Assembly (NCBI RefSeq): GCF_000327065.1
Contig: NC_019936.1
Location: 3,128,001 to 3,192,000 of the forward strand
Reading direction: 5' to 3'
Origin: Stutzerimonas stutzeri RCH2
GTDB lineage: Bacteria; Pseudomonadota; Gammaproteobacteria; Pseudomonadales; Pseudomonadaceae
DNA: 64,000 nucleotides
Below are positions 1 to 9,945 of this stretch, one piece after another. Positions within the stretch are counted from its first letter, which is position 1, and the number at the start of each line of letters is the position of its first letter. The notes below the pieces were generated by a model, which saw nothing but the letters and a program-made list of their open reading frames with translations, searched no databases and was not told the DNA's origin. Position numbers and translations under genes: made by a program.

Positions 1-1
1 C

Positions 2-295
2 GTATTGCCGGACGGACAGCGCCTGGCCGTGCGTCGCACTGCCAACCTGCATACCGGCGGCACGCTGGAGGATGTCACGGCGCAGCTGCATCCCGAGCTG
101 ATCGACGCAGCCGTACGCGCCGCCCGGGCGCTGGATATCCCGGTAGTCGGCCTGGACCTGCTAGTGCCGTCCCCGGATCAACCGGAGTACGTCTTCATCG
201 AAGCCAACGAGCGCGTCGGCCTGGCCAATCACCAGCCGCAGCCGACCGCCGAACGCTTCATCGACCTGCTCTTCCCGCTGAGCACCGCCGGCTGA
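2..295 (+). CDS. ngg: N-acetylglutaminylglutamine synthetase, C-terminal part
   Basis: The gene is cut by the left window edge; only the last 97 or so codons are visible, ending in TGA at 293-295. The fragment resembles the end of an ATP-grasp ligase: a conserved acidic/Asn segment (FIEANERVGLANHQ) supplies metal and ATP ligands in that fold. In Pseudomonas the bifunctional GNAT/ATP-grasp enzyme of this name acts with an asparagine synthetase-like protein to make the osmolyte N-acetylglutaminylglutamine amide (NAGGN). The assignment rests largely on the next gene, the M42 peptidase of the same osmolyte operon, 119 bp downstream. The N-terminal acetyltransferase part cannot be checked here. 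Confidence 0.82.
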   Translation, partial: VLPDGQRLAVRRTANLHTGGTLEDVTAQLHPELIDAAVRAARALDIPVVGLDLLVPSPDQPEYVFIEANERVGLANHQPQPTAERFIDLLFPLSTAG

Positions 296-414
296 TCACA
301 CAGGCGTCCCGGCACCGAGCCGGGACGCCTACGCCGCGCGCCGTACCAGCAGGTCGCTCTCCTACATTCACCTCCATTCGGTGGCTGAGAAAGTCGCCGC
401 TCAAAGGAGCTCCC

Positions 415-1620
415 ATGACCGCACAACTTCCCGAACCTGATCTCAATTACATGCAACGCGTGTTGCTGGAGATGCTCGCCATCCCCAGCCCCACTGGCTT
501 CACCGATACCATCGTGCGCTATGTCGCCGAGCGTCTGACGGAGCTGGGGATTCCCTTCGAACTGACCCGCCGCGGCACCATTCGCGCCACCCTCAAGGGT
601 CGGCGCTATAGCCCGGACCGCGCCGTCGCCGCGCATTTGGACACCATCGGCGCCATCGTCCGCGAGATTCACGATACCGGCCGCCTGGGCCTGGCACCCG
701 TAGGTTGCTGGTCGAGCCGTTTCGCCGAGGGCAGCCGCGTCAGCGTCTTCACTGACACCAGAGTGATCCGTGGCAGCGTCTTGCCATTGCTGGCCTCCGG
801 GCACGCCTTCAACACCGCGGTGGACGAAGCACCGGTCAGCTGGGACCACGTCGAGCTGCGCCTGGACGCCTACACCTACAGCCGTAACGAAACCTGCGCG
901 CTAGGGGTGAATGTCGGTGACTTCGTCGCCTTCGATCCGATGCCCGAGTTCACCGAAAGCGGCTATATCAGTGCCCGCCACCTGGATGACAAGGCCGGGG
1001 TCGCCGCCCTGCTCGCCGCGCTGAAAGCGATCGTCGAAAGTGGCCGCGAACCGCCCATCGACGTGCATCCGCTGTTCACGATCACCGAGGAAACCGGCTC
1101 CGGTGCCGCCGGTGCCCTGCCCTGGGATGTCAGTGAGTTCGTCGGCATCGACATTGCACCCGCAGCCAAGGGCCAGGCATCCAGCGAGCACGCCGTGACC
1201 GTGGCGATGCAGGATTCCGGTGGTCCCTATGATTTTCATCTGTCACGTCACCTGCTCAAGCTGGCCGGCGAACACGAGATCCCGGTACGCCGCGATCTGT
1301 TCCGCTACTACCACAGCGACGCCCAGTCCGCTGTCGAGGCGGGCCATGACATCCGCACCGCGCTGGTGGCGTTCGGCTGCGATGCGACCCACGGTTATGA
1401 GCGCACCCATATCGACAGTCTCGCCGCCATGAGTCGCCTGCTCTGTGGCTACATGCTCAGCCAACCGGTCTTCGCCAGCGATTCGCAGCACTCGAACGAC
1501 TCGCTGGAGCGCTTCAGCCATCAACTGGAGCACGACGCGCAGATGGAAAACGATACCCGCGTGCCGCCGGTCGACACCCTCATCGGCCGCCAGGCCGACC
1601 CGCACGACCGCAACGGCTGA
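415..1620 (+). CDS. Osmoprotectant NAGGN system M42-family peptidase
   Basis: This 401-residue cytoplasmic metallopeptidase of the M42 (glutamyl aminopeptidase/PepA-like) family is the third member of the NAGGN operon. Visible metal-site motifs are AHLDTIG near residue 78, DDKAGVAALL near 190 and EETGSGAAG near 225, in the order expected of a two-zinc aminopeptidase. AAAGGAGC sits 6-8 bases before the ATG, supporting this start. Its likely role is turnover or trimming of the NAGGN osmolyte or a related peptide; the substrate is inferred from genome context, not from the sequence. It follows ngg on the same strand and is probably co-transcribed with it. Confidence 0.88.
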   Translation: MTAQLPEPDLNYMQRVLLEMLAIPSPTGFTDTIVRYVAERLTELGIPFELTRRGTIRATLKGRRYSPDRAVAAHLDTIGAIVREIHDTGRLGLAPVGCWSSRFAEGSRVSVFTDTRVIRGSVLPLLASGHAFNTAVDEAPVSWDHVELRLDAYTYSRNETCALGVNVGDFVAFDPMPEFTESGYISARHLDDKAGVAALLAALKAIVESGREPPIDVHPLFTITEETGSGAAGALPWDVSEFVGIDIAPAAKGQASSEHAVTVAMQDSGGPYDFHLSRHLLKLAGEHEIPVRRDLFRYYHSDAQSAVEAGHDIRTALVAFGCDATHGYERTHIDSLAAMSRLLCGYMLSQPVFASDSQHSNDSLERFSHQLEHDAQMENDTRVPPVDTLIGRQADPHDRNG

Positions 1621-1819
1621 GCGGCCGCCTTCCGTGACAAGTCGCGTGCTTCGGGCAAGCTGTACTTGCCGCATCACGGGTAACTCGGCAAAGATAACCG
1701 GACAAGGACGTGCGGCACTCTGAAGGCGCCATGTAGAGCCCGAAGGAATCGGTACCGTCACATCGCTCTACTAATATGTGTCGCCCTGCCACAGGGCACA
1801 CACCCTTCCGGAACGAAAC

Positions 1820-4564
1820 ATGTTGCCGCGTGCATGCTTGGCTCTGCTGCTGTGTTGCCTGTCGCTCCAAGTCTGGGCATTCACGCCTGTGGTGGTCGAT
1901 TCCATCGATTCCCGCCAGTCGCTGGGCGGCGGCACGCGCTATCTGGAAGACCCGGATGGCCAACTGAGCGTCGACGATGTCATGGCGCTGTCATCGGAGC
2001 GCTTTCGACCAGTCACGGGCGGGCACGTCAACGAAGGCAAGAACGGCTCGACCTGGTGGTTACGCGCCGACCTGAAAAACCGCCTCGGCAATCCCGTCGG
2101 CGGCTTCATCGAGATCAACTATCCCCTGCTCGATCATATCGAGTTGTTCCTGCAATACCCCGACGGCAACATCAGCCGCCAGCTCACCGGCGATATTTAC
2201 CCATTCGCGCAGCGGCCGGTAAAAGTCAGCAATTTCTGGTTTCCGGTCGAACTGCCTCCAGGCGACACCACGCTACTGCTGCGGATCAAGACGACCAGCA
2301 CGCTGTACGTCCCGCTGTACTTCAGCACCTACAACGCCAGCGCCGCCGAGGAGCAGGAGCTGAGCGGTCTGAGCGGTGCGTTCTATGGCGTGCTGTTCGC
2401 GATGTTCTGCTACAACCTGTTCCTCTTCGCCTCCCTGCGCGAGCCGGCTTACTTCTGGTATCTGGTCTACACCCTCAATGTCGGGCTGTTCGCCCTTTCC
2501 TTCGATGGTCTGCTGGTCAAGTGGCTGGCCGACGATGGCGGGCTGGTGGCGCTTGGCATCTATGCCCTGATGTTCAGCCACTGCCTGATCGCCATTCAGT
2601 TCAGCCGGCACTTCCTGCACACCCGCGAGCTATTCCCGCGGCTCGACCTGCTCCTGCGCTGCACCCTGTTGGCTGCGTTGGGCAGCATGATTTCCGGCCT
2701 CGTGCTGGACGTGCAGAGCTGGAGCATCCTGGCCAGCGTGACGGTGATCGTCGTGTCTGCCGGGCTACTGCTGGCCGGCGCCTTCGTCTGGCGCCGTGGC
2801 GTGCGCTATGGGGTTTACTACACGCTGGCCTGGGGCGTGCTGTTGGCTTCATTTATCCTTGTCACCGCCGGTTCGCTAGGCATCGAGCTATTCGGTCTGT
2901 ATGGCGCTGGGGTGGTCAAAGCCAGCGTCGCGTTCGAGCTGATCACCCTGTCCATTGGTCTGGCCGACCGTATCAACCTGCTCAAGGAAGAAGGTTACCG
3001 TTCGCGCGAAGCCGCCGAGCGGGCCGCCAGTGAGAACGAGGCAAAGAGCCGTTTCCTGGCCAAGATGAGCCATGAGATCCGCACACCGCTGAATGGCGTG
3101 CTTGGCATGCTGCAACTGCTGCGTGAAACGCCGCTGGACCGCAGCCAGCAGTTCTATCTGGATACCATTTCCAGCTCCGGCAATTCGCTGATGGCGGTGA
3201 TCAATGACATCCTCGACTACGCACGGATAGGCTCCGGCAAGCTGAGCCTGGAAGACATCGACTTCGACCTGGAAATCCTGATCTCCGAAACGATCAGACT
3301 GTTCACCGCCCAGTCACTGGAAAAGCAGTTGAGCCTGCATGTTGGTCTGGAACCCGGTGTGCCGCGGCGAATCCGCGGCGACCCGACGCGTCTCAAGCAG
3401 ATCCTGATGAACCTGCTGAGTAATGCTTTGAAGTTCACCGAACACGGCCACGTATTACTTGAAGTGTCCTGCCGCCAGACGCCGGATGGCGGACCGCGGC
3501 TGGTGTTCTGCGTCAGCGATAGCGGTATTGGCATGCGTCAGGAAGTGCTGGCGCAGCTCTTCGAATCATTCTCCCAAGGCGACTCGAGCACCACCCGGCG
3601 TTACGGCGGCAGCGGGCTCGGCCTGGCAATCAGCAAAGAGCTGGTGGAAATGATGAACGGCCATATCGAGGTGCAGAGCGCCCCGGGCCGCGGAAGCCGT
3701 TTCTGCTTTGAAATCCCACTGCGAACCGCCACCGACGTGGAAGACCCGCTAACACAGCTGCTGGCAGGCCGCCCCGCTCTGCTTGCCTCGCAGGATGCCC
3801 AGGGTCTGGAGGCGCTCAGCCATCTGCTGCGGCGCTGGGGCATGCGCACCGAACGCTGCCTGACGCCGGATCGTCTACCGGACTATCTCGCCGACTTCAC
3901 TGCCCCGCCGCTGCTGGTGTTACTGGCGCCATGGCCAGGCAGCCCAAGCCAATGGCTGGAACGCCTGCGGCCATACCTTGAGGCGAATCAGCGGATGCTC
4001 ATGCTCTACTCGCCGATTCACGAGCCGCCGCCGCTGACGCCTGATCTGCGCCTGATTAGCCTGGCGCTACCGCTCCAGAGCGCCCCGCTGCGAGAAGCGT
4101 TGCAGGCGCTCTACGAACGCGAGCCAGCGCAATCGGCCGAAACCGACAAAGCCTCGATTGCGCCGCTGCAAAGCGAACCCTGCATCCTCGTGGCTGAGGA
4201 CAATCCGGTAAATCAGATGGTGGTTCGTGGCCTGCTGAAAAAACGCGGCTACGCCGTGCAGCTTGCCGACAATGGACGTCAGGCCGTGGACCTCTACCGT
4301 CGCGACCCGGACGCCGTGCAACTGATTCTGATGGATTGTGAAATGCCGGAGCTGGACGGGTTCGAGGCCAGCCGGCAGATACGCAAGCTCGAAGCCGACC
4401 AGCAATTGCAGGCCGTGCCGATTATCGCGGTGACGGCCCATGTGCTGGCCGAGCATCGCCAGCGCGGCCTGGAGTCGGGGATGGATGAGTTCATCGGCAA
4501 ACCACTGGAAAGCCGGCAGCTGTATGCTTGCCTGGACAGTTATCTGCAGAGCGGCGCGAGCTAG
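1820..4564 (+). CDS. Hybrid sensor histidine kinase/response regulator with 7TMR-DISM sensor
   Basis: A 914-residue inner-membrane hybrid kinase. The start at 1820 gives a clean signal peptide (MLPRACLALLLCCLSLQVWA); an upstream in-frame ATG at 1778 would spoil it. Domain order: periplasmic DISMED2-like beta domain (about 25-165), seven-helix 7TMR-DISM region (about 180-390), HisKA with phospho-acceptor His418 in SHEIRTPLNG, HATPase (about 520-640), a degenerate receiver-like segment (about 650-770) and an intact receiver with phospho-acceptor Asp839 in MDCEMPELDG. No output or Hpt domain is present, so a phosphotransfer partner elsewhere is likely. The P. aeruginosa counterpart also follows the NAGGN genes, so osmotic or envelope sensing is a reasonable inference. 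Confidence 0.9.
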   Translation: MLPRACLALLLCCLSLQVWAFTPVVVDSIDSRQSLGGGTRYLEDPDGQLSVDDVMALSSERFRPVTGGHVNEGKNGSTWWLRADLKNRLGNPVGGFIEINYPLLDHIELFLQYPDGNISRQLTGDIYPFAQRPVKVSNFWFPVELPPGDTTLLLRIKTTSTLYVPLYFSTYNASAAEEQELSGLSGAFYGVLFAMFCYNLFLFASLREPAYFWYLVYTLNVGLFALSFDGLLVKWLADDGGLVALGIYALMFSHCLIAIQFSRHFLHTRELFPRLDLLLRCTLLAALGSMISGLVLDVQSWSILASVTVIVVSAGLLLAGAFVWRRGVRYGVYYTLAWGVLLASFILVTAGSLGIELFGLYGAGVVKASVAFELITLSIGLADRINLLKEEGYRSREAAERAASENEAKSRFLAKMSHEIRTPLNGVLGMLQLLRETPLDRSQQFYLDTISSSGNSLMAVINDILDYARIGSGKLSLEDIDFDLEILISETIRLFTAQSLEKQLSLHVGLEPGVPRRIRGDPTRLKQILMNLLSNALKFTEHGHVLLEVSCRQTPDGGPRLVFCVSDSGIGMRQEVLAQLFESFSQGDSSTTRRYGGSGLGLAISKELVEMMNGHIEVQSAPGRGSRFCFEIPLRTATDVEDPLTQLLAGRPALLASQDAQGLEALSHLLRRWGMRTERCLTPDRLPDYLADFTAPPLLVLLAPWPGSPSQWLERLRPYLEANQRMLMLYSPIHEPPPLTPDLRLISLALPLQSAPLREALQALYEREPAQSAETDKASIAPLQSEPCILVAEDNPVNQMVVRGLLKKRGYAVQLADNGRQAVDLYRRDPDAVQLILMDCEMPELDGFEASRQIRKLEADQQLQAVPIIAVTAHVLAEHRQRGLESGMDEFIGKPLESRQLYACLDSYLQSGAS

Positions 4565-4608
4565 GTTGCGCTGCTCTGCGCCACGCTCGATCCATCCGAA
4601 GAAGCCCC

Positions 4609-4836
4609 ATGCTCATACCCCACGACCAGCTCGAACCGGACACCCTGACCCGCCTCATCGAAGATTTCGTCACCCGCGAGGGCACCGACAACGGCGACGA
4701 AACCCCGCTTGAAACCCGCGTGGCACGGGTGCGCCGGGCGCTGGACAAAGGTGAAGCGGTGATCGTCTTCGACGCCGACAGTCAGCAATGCCAACTGGCA
4801 CTCAGGCGTGACGTGCCACGCGAGTGGCTGGACTGA
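4609..4836 (+). CDS. YheU family protein
   Basis: A 75-residue soluble protein. The first residues (MLIPHDQLEPDTLTRLIEDF) match the compact YheU family, whose members begin with this Ile-Pro/Leu motif and continue into an ETPLE...RV segment, also visible here. The start is ATG 4609; a longer frame from 4528 would overlap the preceding kinase and add unlike sequence. Function is unknown across the family. It sits 44 bp after the hybrid kinase on the same strand, the same neighbour order as in P. aeruginosa, and is probably read from the same transcript. Confidence 0.85.
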   Translation: MLIPHDQLEPDTLTRLIEDFVTREGTDNGDETPLETRVARVRRALDKGEAVIVFDADSQQCQLALRRDVPREWLD

Positions 4837-4848
4837 GCAGCGCCCGAG

Positions 4849-5277
4849 TCAGCCGAACAGACCGCTTTCCCGCTCCCAGGCGCAGCGCATGCGCAGGTCG
4901 CTCTGCTGCGGGCTGTGACTACCCGCCTCGGTCTGCCAGCGAAAGGTGTGCGTGCCGTTGAGCTCGGTTTCCAGATGCACCACGGCGCTGGTCCAGTACA
5001 GCTGCTTGAGCAGCTCTTCGAAGCGCTGCACCCAGAGCGTCCACTCGTATTCCACCGCCCGGTAGCTGGCGCCGAAGTGAATGACCTGGGTTTGATAGAG
5101 ACCCAGCTCCTCGTTACGGCAGAGGGAAAACATCTCACGCCCGATGAAGGGCCAGGCTTCGCCCTGCGGCAGCGCTTGCACCGCAGCCAGATTGTTCGCC
5201 CGGCGTTGGCGGCTTTGCTCGGGGTCGGCGGAAGGCCAATCACGGATGCAGCCATAAACGATGGACTCAGACTCCAC
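4849..5277 (-). CDS. Conserved hypothetical protein
   Basis: A 142-residue protein that I do not recognise by family. It has no signal peptide or membrane segment and is rich in Trp, Glu and aromatic residues (for example EYEWTLWVQRFEELL), which suggests a soluble alpha/beta fold. It converges on the YheU gene with only 12 bp between stops, and no terminator hairpin is obvious there. Codon usage is GC-rich like its neighbours, and the reading frame is long and clean, so the gene is likely real. A plus-strand frame overlapping it lacks recognisable protein features. Confidence 0.68.
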   Translation of the reverse strand: MESESIVYGCIRDWPSADPEQSRQRRANNLAAVQALPQGEAWPFIGREMFSLCRNEELGLYQTQVIHFGASYRAVEYEWTLWVQRFEELLKQLYWTSAVVHLETELNGTHTFRWQTEAGSHSPQQSDLRMRCAWERESGLFG

Positions 5278-5387
5278 TCGAAACTCCGGGAACGCAGGGA
5301 CGGGACGGCGAGCTTTCTAGCACAGCGTGGCTGGCGGGTCACCCGCGGCTTGGGAAGTGGTGAAACAGGCCACAGCCCTGAGTGCGT

Positions 5388-6545
5388 TCAGCCGCCTGTG
5401 TGCCTCGACCGCAGGCGCATCGCCAGCATCGACATGCACGCGGCCATGCCGGTCAGGACCAGGAACGGCATACGATAGTCGCCGGCCAGGTCGCGCCCGA
5501 GCCCAGCCAGGACCGGCGTCAGGCAGGCCAGACAATAGCCGGTGCAGAGCATCATCGCCGTGAGTCGACTGACCGCCAGCGGCGTGCTGGCTTCGTACAT
5601 CGGCGAGATCAGCGCCAGGGAAAAGGTGCCGTTGAGCGCAACACCCAGCAGCATGCAGACCAGCAACGGCTGCCAGCCCGGCAGCAGCGCGATCAGGGCC
5701 AGGCATAGTGTCGCCAGCACGCCGCACGCCGCCATGATCCGGTGCCGGTTACCCAGCCGCTGCGCCAGCCAGGGCATGGCGAAGGCGCTGGGTAGGCCGA
5801 TGAGCATGAAACCACTGAAGAACGCATTGCTTTGCAGCAGGCTGTAGCCCACCTCGTGATAACGCGCCACCAGCCAAGTGGCCAGCGCATAGAACAGACC
5901 GGCCTGCAGGGCAAAATAGATGCTCAACAGCCAGGCCCGCGGCTCCTTCCAGGGCAAACCGGCACGACTGTCGTTGGCAGTTTCCGGCTGGTTGGGCAGG
6001 CGCAGCCAGATCAGCAATGCCGCTAATGCCGGCAGCGCCCAGAGCGCCAAGCCCCGCGTCCACTCCTGCCCCATCGCTTCGGTGGCCGGTGCTGTCACCA
6101 CTACCCCGAGGGTGCCGCCGACCGCCATGCTCAGCGAATACCACGCCGCCGTCTGGCCCATGCGTTCGAGGAAGTAACGTTTGATAAAGCCGGACAACAG
6201 CGGCCCGGCGACGGCGATCCCCGCACCGACCAGTCCAGCGGTAGCGATCAGCAGTGCTGCGCTATGGCCGAACAGTCGCAACAGCAAAGCCGCAGCGATC
6301 AGACCGAGGCACAGCGCGATGCTGCGCTCCAGGCCGAAGCGTACGGCCAGCCGCGGCGCCAATGGCGCCAGAAGGCCCATCAGGAGCACCGGCAAGGCGG
6401 TGGTCAGACTGATCAACCCACGGGAAAGCGCGAGTTCTTCGGCGATGCGTTCGATCAGCGGAGCGAAGGAGGTAATGCCGGGGCGGAGGTTGATCGCGGC
6501 CAGCACCAGGGCCACCATCAACAGTCCACGGGAGGGGAATTTCAC
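5388..6545 (-). CDS. MFS transporter, CynX/NimT family
   Basis: A 385-residue integral inner-membrane protein with about 12 hydrophobic helices. The N-terminus (ALVLAAINLRPGITSFAPLIERI) is the characteristic first helix of the CynX/NimT subgroup of the major facilitator superfamily, which contains cyanate and nitroimidazole transporters. Family members move small anions or drugs using the proton gradient; the substrate here cannot be read from sequence. It runs in the same direction as the downstream unknown gene, with 110 bp between them. No cyanase gene is visible nearby, so a role in cyanate uptake has no contextual support. Confidence 0.87.
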   Translation of the reverse strand: MKFPSRGLLMVALVLAAINLRPGITSFAPLIERIAEELALSRGLISLTTALPVLLMGLLAPLAPRLAVRFGLERSIALCLGLIAAALLLRLFGHSAALLIATAGLVGAGIAVAGPLLSGFIKRYFLERMGQTAAWYSLSMAVGGTLGVVVTAPATEAMGQEWTRGLALWALPALAALLIWLRLPNQPETANDSRAGLPWKEPRAWLLSIYFALQAGLFYALATWLVARYHEVGYSLLQSNAFFSGFMLIGLPSAFAMPWLAQRLGNRHRIMAACGVLATLCLALIALLPGWQPLLVCMLLGVALNGTFSLALISPMYEASTPLAVSRLTAMMLCTGYCLACLTPVLAGLGRDLAGDYRMPFLVLTGMAACMSMLAMRLRSRHTGG

Positions 6546-6646
6546 AAGCGATCCATAGGGTTACGGCGAAAAAAGCCTGACCGGCAACCCTACTCCCGAC
6601 CCTTCCCTGAAGCAACCGCAGCGGCCACCGGAGCGGCCGGACGATC

Positions 6647-7456
6647 TCAGAGTGCCTTGCTCTTGGCGCGTTTCTTCTCCGCCAGCAGCGCCATCTCGTC
6701 GTAGATCGCCTGCGGATTCTGCTGCTTGACCTTCCAGGCCATGCGTCCCTCATCGTGCGGCAGGATCATGAATTCGCCCTTGGCGACCTGCTGATGGATG
6801 TAGTCGGCGATGTCCGCCGCAGTAATCGGCGAAGACTCCAGCAGCTTGCCGATCTGCGCCTTCACGTTTGGCGTCGGGCCACGGAAAGAGTCCAGCAGGT
6901 TGGTCTGGAAGAACGACGGGCAGACCACATGCACGCCAACCTCGGCCTGGCGCAGCTCCACCAGCAGGCTCTCCGAGAGCGCCACCACGCCGGCCTTGGC
7001 CACGTTGTAGTTGCTCATGCCCGGCGCCTGCATCAGCGCCGCCATCGAGGCGATGTTGATGATCTTGCCCTTGCTCTTCTGCACCAGTGGCAGGAAGGCC
7101 TTGCAGCCCTTGACCACGCCCATCAGGTTGATTGCGATCTGCCATTCCCAGTCTTCCAGCGACAGCTCGTCGAAGAAGCCACCGGACGCCACGCCGGCAT
7201 TGTTGACCACGATGTCGATGCCGCCGAGCTTCTCCTCGCAGGCCTGGGCGAAGGCGATCAGCTGGCTGTAGTCACGCACGTCGCAGCGCATGGTGAAGCC
7301 GTCACCGCCCGCCTCACGAACCATTTTCAGGGTTTCCGCCAGGCCACCTTCGTTGACATCGGAAAGCGCCAGCTGCCAGCCCTCACGCGCCCAGCGCAGG
7401 GCAATCTCGCGACCGAGTCCGGAGCCGGCACCGGTGATCATCATGCGGTTATGCAT
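6647..7456 (-). CDS. SDR family oxidoreductase
   Basis: A 269-residue short-chain dehydrogenase/reductase. The NAD(P)-binding motif TGAGSGLG is at residues 7-14, NNAG lies near residue 86, and the catalytic Ser and the YNVAK (Tyr-x-x-x-Lys) motif follow in classical order. The start chosen is ATG 7456 (MHNRMMITGAGSG); an upstream frame would add about 23 residues unlike the family. The Arg in the second strand region may favour NADP, but this is weak. The substrate is unknown. The gene stands alone between the MFS gene and actP, both on the same strand. Confidence 0.87.
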   Translation of the reverse strand: MHNRMMITGAGSGLGREIALRWAREGWQLALSDVNEGGLAETLKMVREAGGDGFTMRCDVRDYSQLIAFAQACEEKLGGIDIVVNNAGVASGGFFDELSLEDWEWQIAINLMGVVKGCKAFLPLVQKSKGKIINIASMAALMQAPGMSNYNVAKAGVVALSESLLVELRQAEVGVHVVCPSFFQTNLLDSFRGPTPNVKAQIGKLLESSPITAADIADYIHQQVAKGEFMILPHDEGRMAWKVKQQNPQAIYDEMALLAEKKRAKSKAL

Positions 7457-7651
7457 TGTTCTGCTGCCTTTTGTTGTTCGGGTAGTGGCAGCGAGTCTAG
7501 CGAATGCCGGCGCGCGTACCGGCATCCATCAGACTGCTGAATGCCCTTGGCAAACCCGCGGCTCATGGGGCTGACCGCGCGGTTGCGGGCAGGCAATATG
7601 GGTGCAGGATGGGGCTGTTACAGCCGGTCGACAGCCTTTGCTGCACGCATG

Positions 7652-7679
7652 AAAAAGGGCAGCCCGCAGGCTGCCCTCT
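7652..7679 (-). terminator. Rho-independent terminator after actP
   Basis: Read on the minus strand, a 9-bp perfect stem (AGGGCAGCC / GGCTGCCCT, arms 7656-7664 and 7669-7677) with a 4-base loop is followed by a run of Ts. It lies about 20 bp beyond the actP stop codon and would end the yjcH-actP transcript. Confidence 0.85.
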
Positions 7680-7697
7680 TGTATTGCTAGCAGGGCG

Positions 7698-9353
7698 TCA
7701 GTGCGCGACGGCGCCAGTAGCCCCCAGGCCAGTCTGCGAACGGACGAACTGGGCGAAGAAGCGCTCACGCTCTTCCCCGGCACGCTTGGACTTGTCGGTG
7801 ACCGAGAAGAACCAGATGCCGGCGAATGCCGCAGCCATCGAGAACAGCGCCGGGTACTTGTAGGGGAAGATCGCTTCGGCAAAGCCGAACACGTCGACCC
7901 ATACGGTCGGGCTGATGATGGTCAGCAGCAGCGCAGTGAACAGCCCCAGCGAGCCGCCGAACAACGCGCCGCGGGTGCTCAGGCCTTTCCAGTACATGGA
8001 AAGGAACAGCACCGGGAAGTTGCAGCTGGCGGCGATGGAGAATGCCAGGCCGACCATGAAGGCGATGTTCTGCTTCTCGAAGATGATGCCCAGCAGAATC
8101 GCCACCACGCCCAGAGTCAGGGTGGTCAGCTTGGTCACGCGCATCTCGTCTTCTTCCCGCGCCTTGCCCTGCTTGATCACGCAGGCATACAGGTCATGGG
8201 AAACCGCCGAGGCACCGGCCAGGGTCAGACCCGCGACAACGGCGAGAATGGTGGCGAAGGCGACCGCAGAGATGAAACCGAGGAACAGGTTGCCGCCCAC
8301 GGCGCTGGCCAGGTGGATGGCGACCATGTTGGTGCCACCGACGATGGCGCCGGTCACGTCCTTGAACTCCGGGTTAGTGCTGACCAGCAGGATCGCGCCG
8401 AAGCCGATGATAAAGGTCAGGATATAGAAGTAGCCGATGAAGCCGGTGGCGTAGAACACGCTCTTGCGCGCTTCCTTGGCGTCGGAGACGGTGAAGAAGC
8501 GCATCAGGATGTGCGGCAGGCCGGCGGTACCGAACATCAGCGCCAGGCCGAGGGAGATCGCCGAGATCGGGTCGGAGACCAGGCCGCCCGGGCTCATGAT
8601 CTGCGCACCCTTCTCGTGAATCTTCACCGCTTCGGCAAACAGGCTGCCGAAATCGAAGCCCACGCTCTTCATCACCATGATGGCCATGAAACTGGCGCCG
8701 GACAGCAGCAGGACCGCCTTGATGATCTGCACCCAGGTGGTCGCCAGCATGCCGCCGAACAGCACGTACATGACCATCAGCACACCGACCAGCACCACGG
8801 CCACGTAGTAGTCCAGGCCGAACAGCAGCTGGATCAGCTTGCCGGCACCGACCATTTGCGCGATCAGGTAGAAGGCCACGACGATCAGCGAACCGAACGC
8901 CGAGAGCAGACGGATCTGCGTCTGACCGAGACGATAGGACGCCACGTCGGAGAAGGTGAATTTGCCGAGGTTGCGCAGGCGTTCAGCCATCAGGAAGAGG
9001 ATGATCGGCCAGCCGACGAGGAAGCCGATGGAGTAGATCAGACCGTCATAGCCGCTGGTGTAGACCAGCGCGGAAATGCCGAGGAAGGACGCTGCCGACA
9101 TGAAGTCACCGGCAATCGCCAGGCCATTCTGGAAGCCGGTGATGCTGCCACCCGCGGTGTAGTAATCAGCCGTGGAGGTGTTGCGCTTGGCCGCCCACTT
9201 GGTGATACCCATGGTGAAGGCGATGAACACCACGAACATGATGATGGCGGTGTAGTTGGTGGCCTGCTTCTCGACCTCGCCGGTAATGGCGTCGGCGAGC
9301 AGTGCAGGCGAGACTGCCAACAGCAGGGCAGTCATCAGAAAACGCAGGATCAT
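7698..9353 (-). CDS. actP: Cation/acetate symporter ActP
   Basis: A 551-residue sodium:solute symporter (SSS family) with a cleavable-looking first hydrophobic segment ([22 protein letters not shown]) and about 13 further membrane helices. The segment around [31 protein letters not shown] is typical of ActP and its close relatives, which take up acetate and other short monocarboxylates with a cation. Its ATG shares one base with the stop codon of yjcH (TAATG), so the two are translationally coupled. A strong terminator follows. The yjcH-actP pairing is the standard Pseudomonas arrangement, though acs is not in this window. Confidence 0.94.
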   Translation of the reverse strand: MILRFLMTALLLAVSPALLADAITGEVEKQATNYTAIIMFVVFIAFTMGITKWAAKRNTSTADYYTAGGSITGFQNGLAIAGDFMSAASFLGISALVYTSGYDGLIYSIGFLVGWPIILFLMAERLRNLGKFTFSDVASYRLGQTQIRLLSAFGSLIVVAFYLIAQMVGAGKLIQLLFGLDYYVAVVLVGVLMVMYVLFGGMLATTWVQIIKAVLLLSGASFMAIMVMKSVGFDFGSLFAEAVKIHEKGAQIMSPGGLVSDPISAISLGLALMFGTAGLPHILMRFFTVSDAKEARKSVFYATGFIGYFYILTFIIGFGAILLVSTNPEFKDVTGAIVGGTNMVAIHLASAVGGNLFLGFISAVAFATILAVVAGLTLAGASAVSHDLYACVIKQGKAREEDEMRVTKLTTLTLGVVAILLGIIFEKQNIAFMVGLAFSIAASCNFPVLFLSMYWKGLSTRGALFGGSLGLFTALLLTIISPTVWVDVFGFAEAIFPYKYPALFSMAAAFAGIWFFSVTDKSKRAGEERERFFAQFVRSQTGLGATGAVAH

Positions 9354-9667
9354 TATTGCTGGGCCTCGTTGAGGATTTCCTGGTTGATGCGATCGAACTC
9401 ACCGTTGGCACGCTGCACATAGACACCGGTCAGGATGAAGGCCATGAAGATCACGCCCACGCCAACCGGGATGCCCCAGGTGGTCACGGTGTCGGCAGAA
9501 AGCGGAACACCAAGGATCTGCGGCTCGAAAGCGATCAGCAGGATGAACGCCAGGTAAGCGCCGAGCATGACGGCCGACAGCAGCCAGGCGAAACGCCCGC
9601 GCTTGGCGACCAGCTCTTGGAAACGCGGGTTGGCATAGATCTGCCGGTAAACATTTTCATTGTTCAT
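9353..9667 (-). CDS. yjcH: DUF485 domain-containing membrane protein YjcH
   Basis: A 104-residue inner-membrane protein with two hydrophobic helices (about residues 28-48 and 63-83) and the N-terminal [16 protein letters not shown] motif of the DUF485/YjcH family. Family members are encoded just before actP and are thought to accompany the acetate symporter; the biochemical role is not established. The start is preceded by GGAGACAG at a good distance. The stop overlaps the actP start by one base. Confidence 0.92.
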   Translation of the reverse strand: MNNENVYRQIYANPRFQELVAKRGRFAWLLSAVMLGAYLAFILLIAFEPQILGVPLSADTVTTWGIPVGVGVIFMAFILTGVYVQRANGEFDRINQEILNEAQQ

Positions 9668-9945
9668 TGGAATCTGTCTCCACGGTCACTACCCCCTGGT
9701 GGGAGCAGGGCGGCTACTTTAGGGCCGGACAATGCGAACACCACCCGACTTTGGTCTGAGGACCGCTCTTCAGAAAGCCCGCTCTAGAGCCTTCAGGCCA
9801 CGCAAACCGGGGCCTTGCAACAATTCCAAATACAAATAGTGTGGCGCTATGCCGCAGATACAGAACGTTGATTTCAGACATTGCTGGCGCGCAACCACAC
9901 TGTGCAAACACGAGAACAATTCTCGATCGCGCAAGGAGACGGGCC

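Noticed and set aside
7701..9422. A 573-codon plus-strand frame opposite actP and yjcH
   Set aside because: It is a Gln/Asp/Gly-rich shadow of two well-defined membrane protein genes and has no family features or ribosome-binding site.
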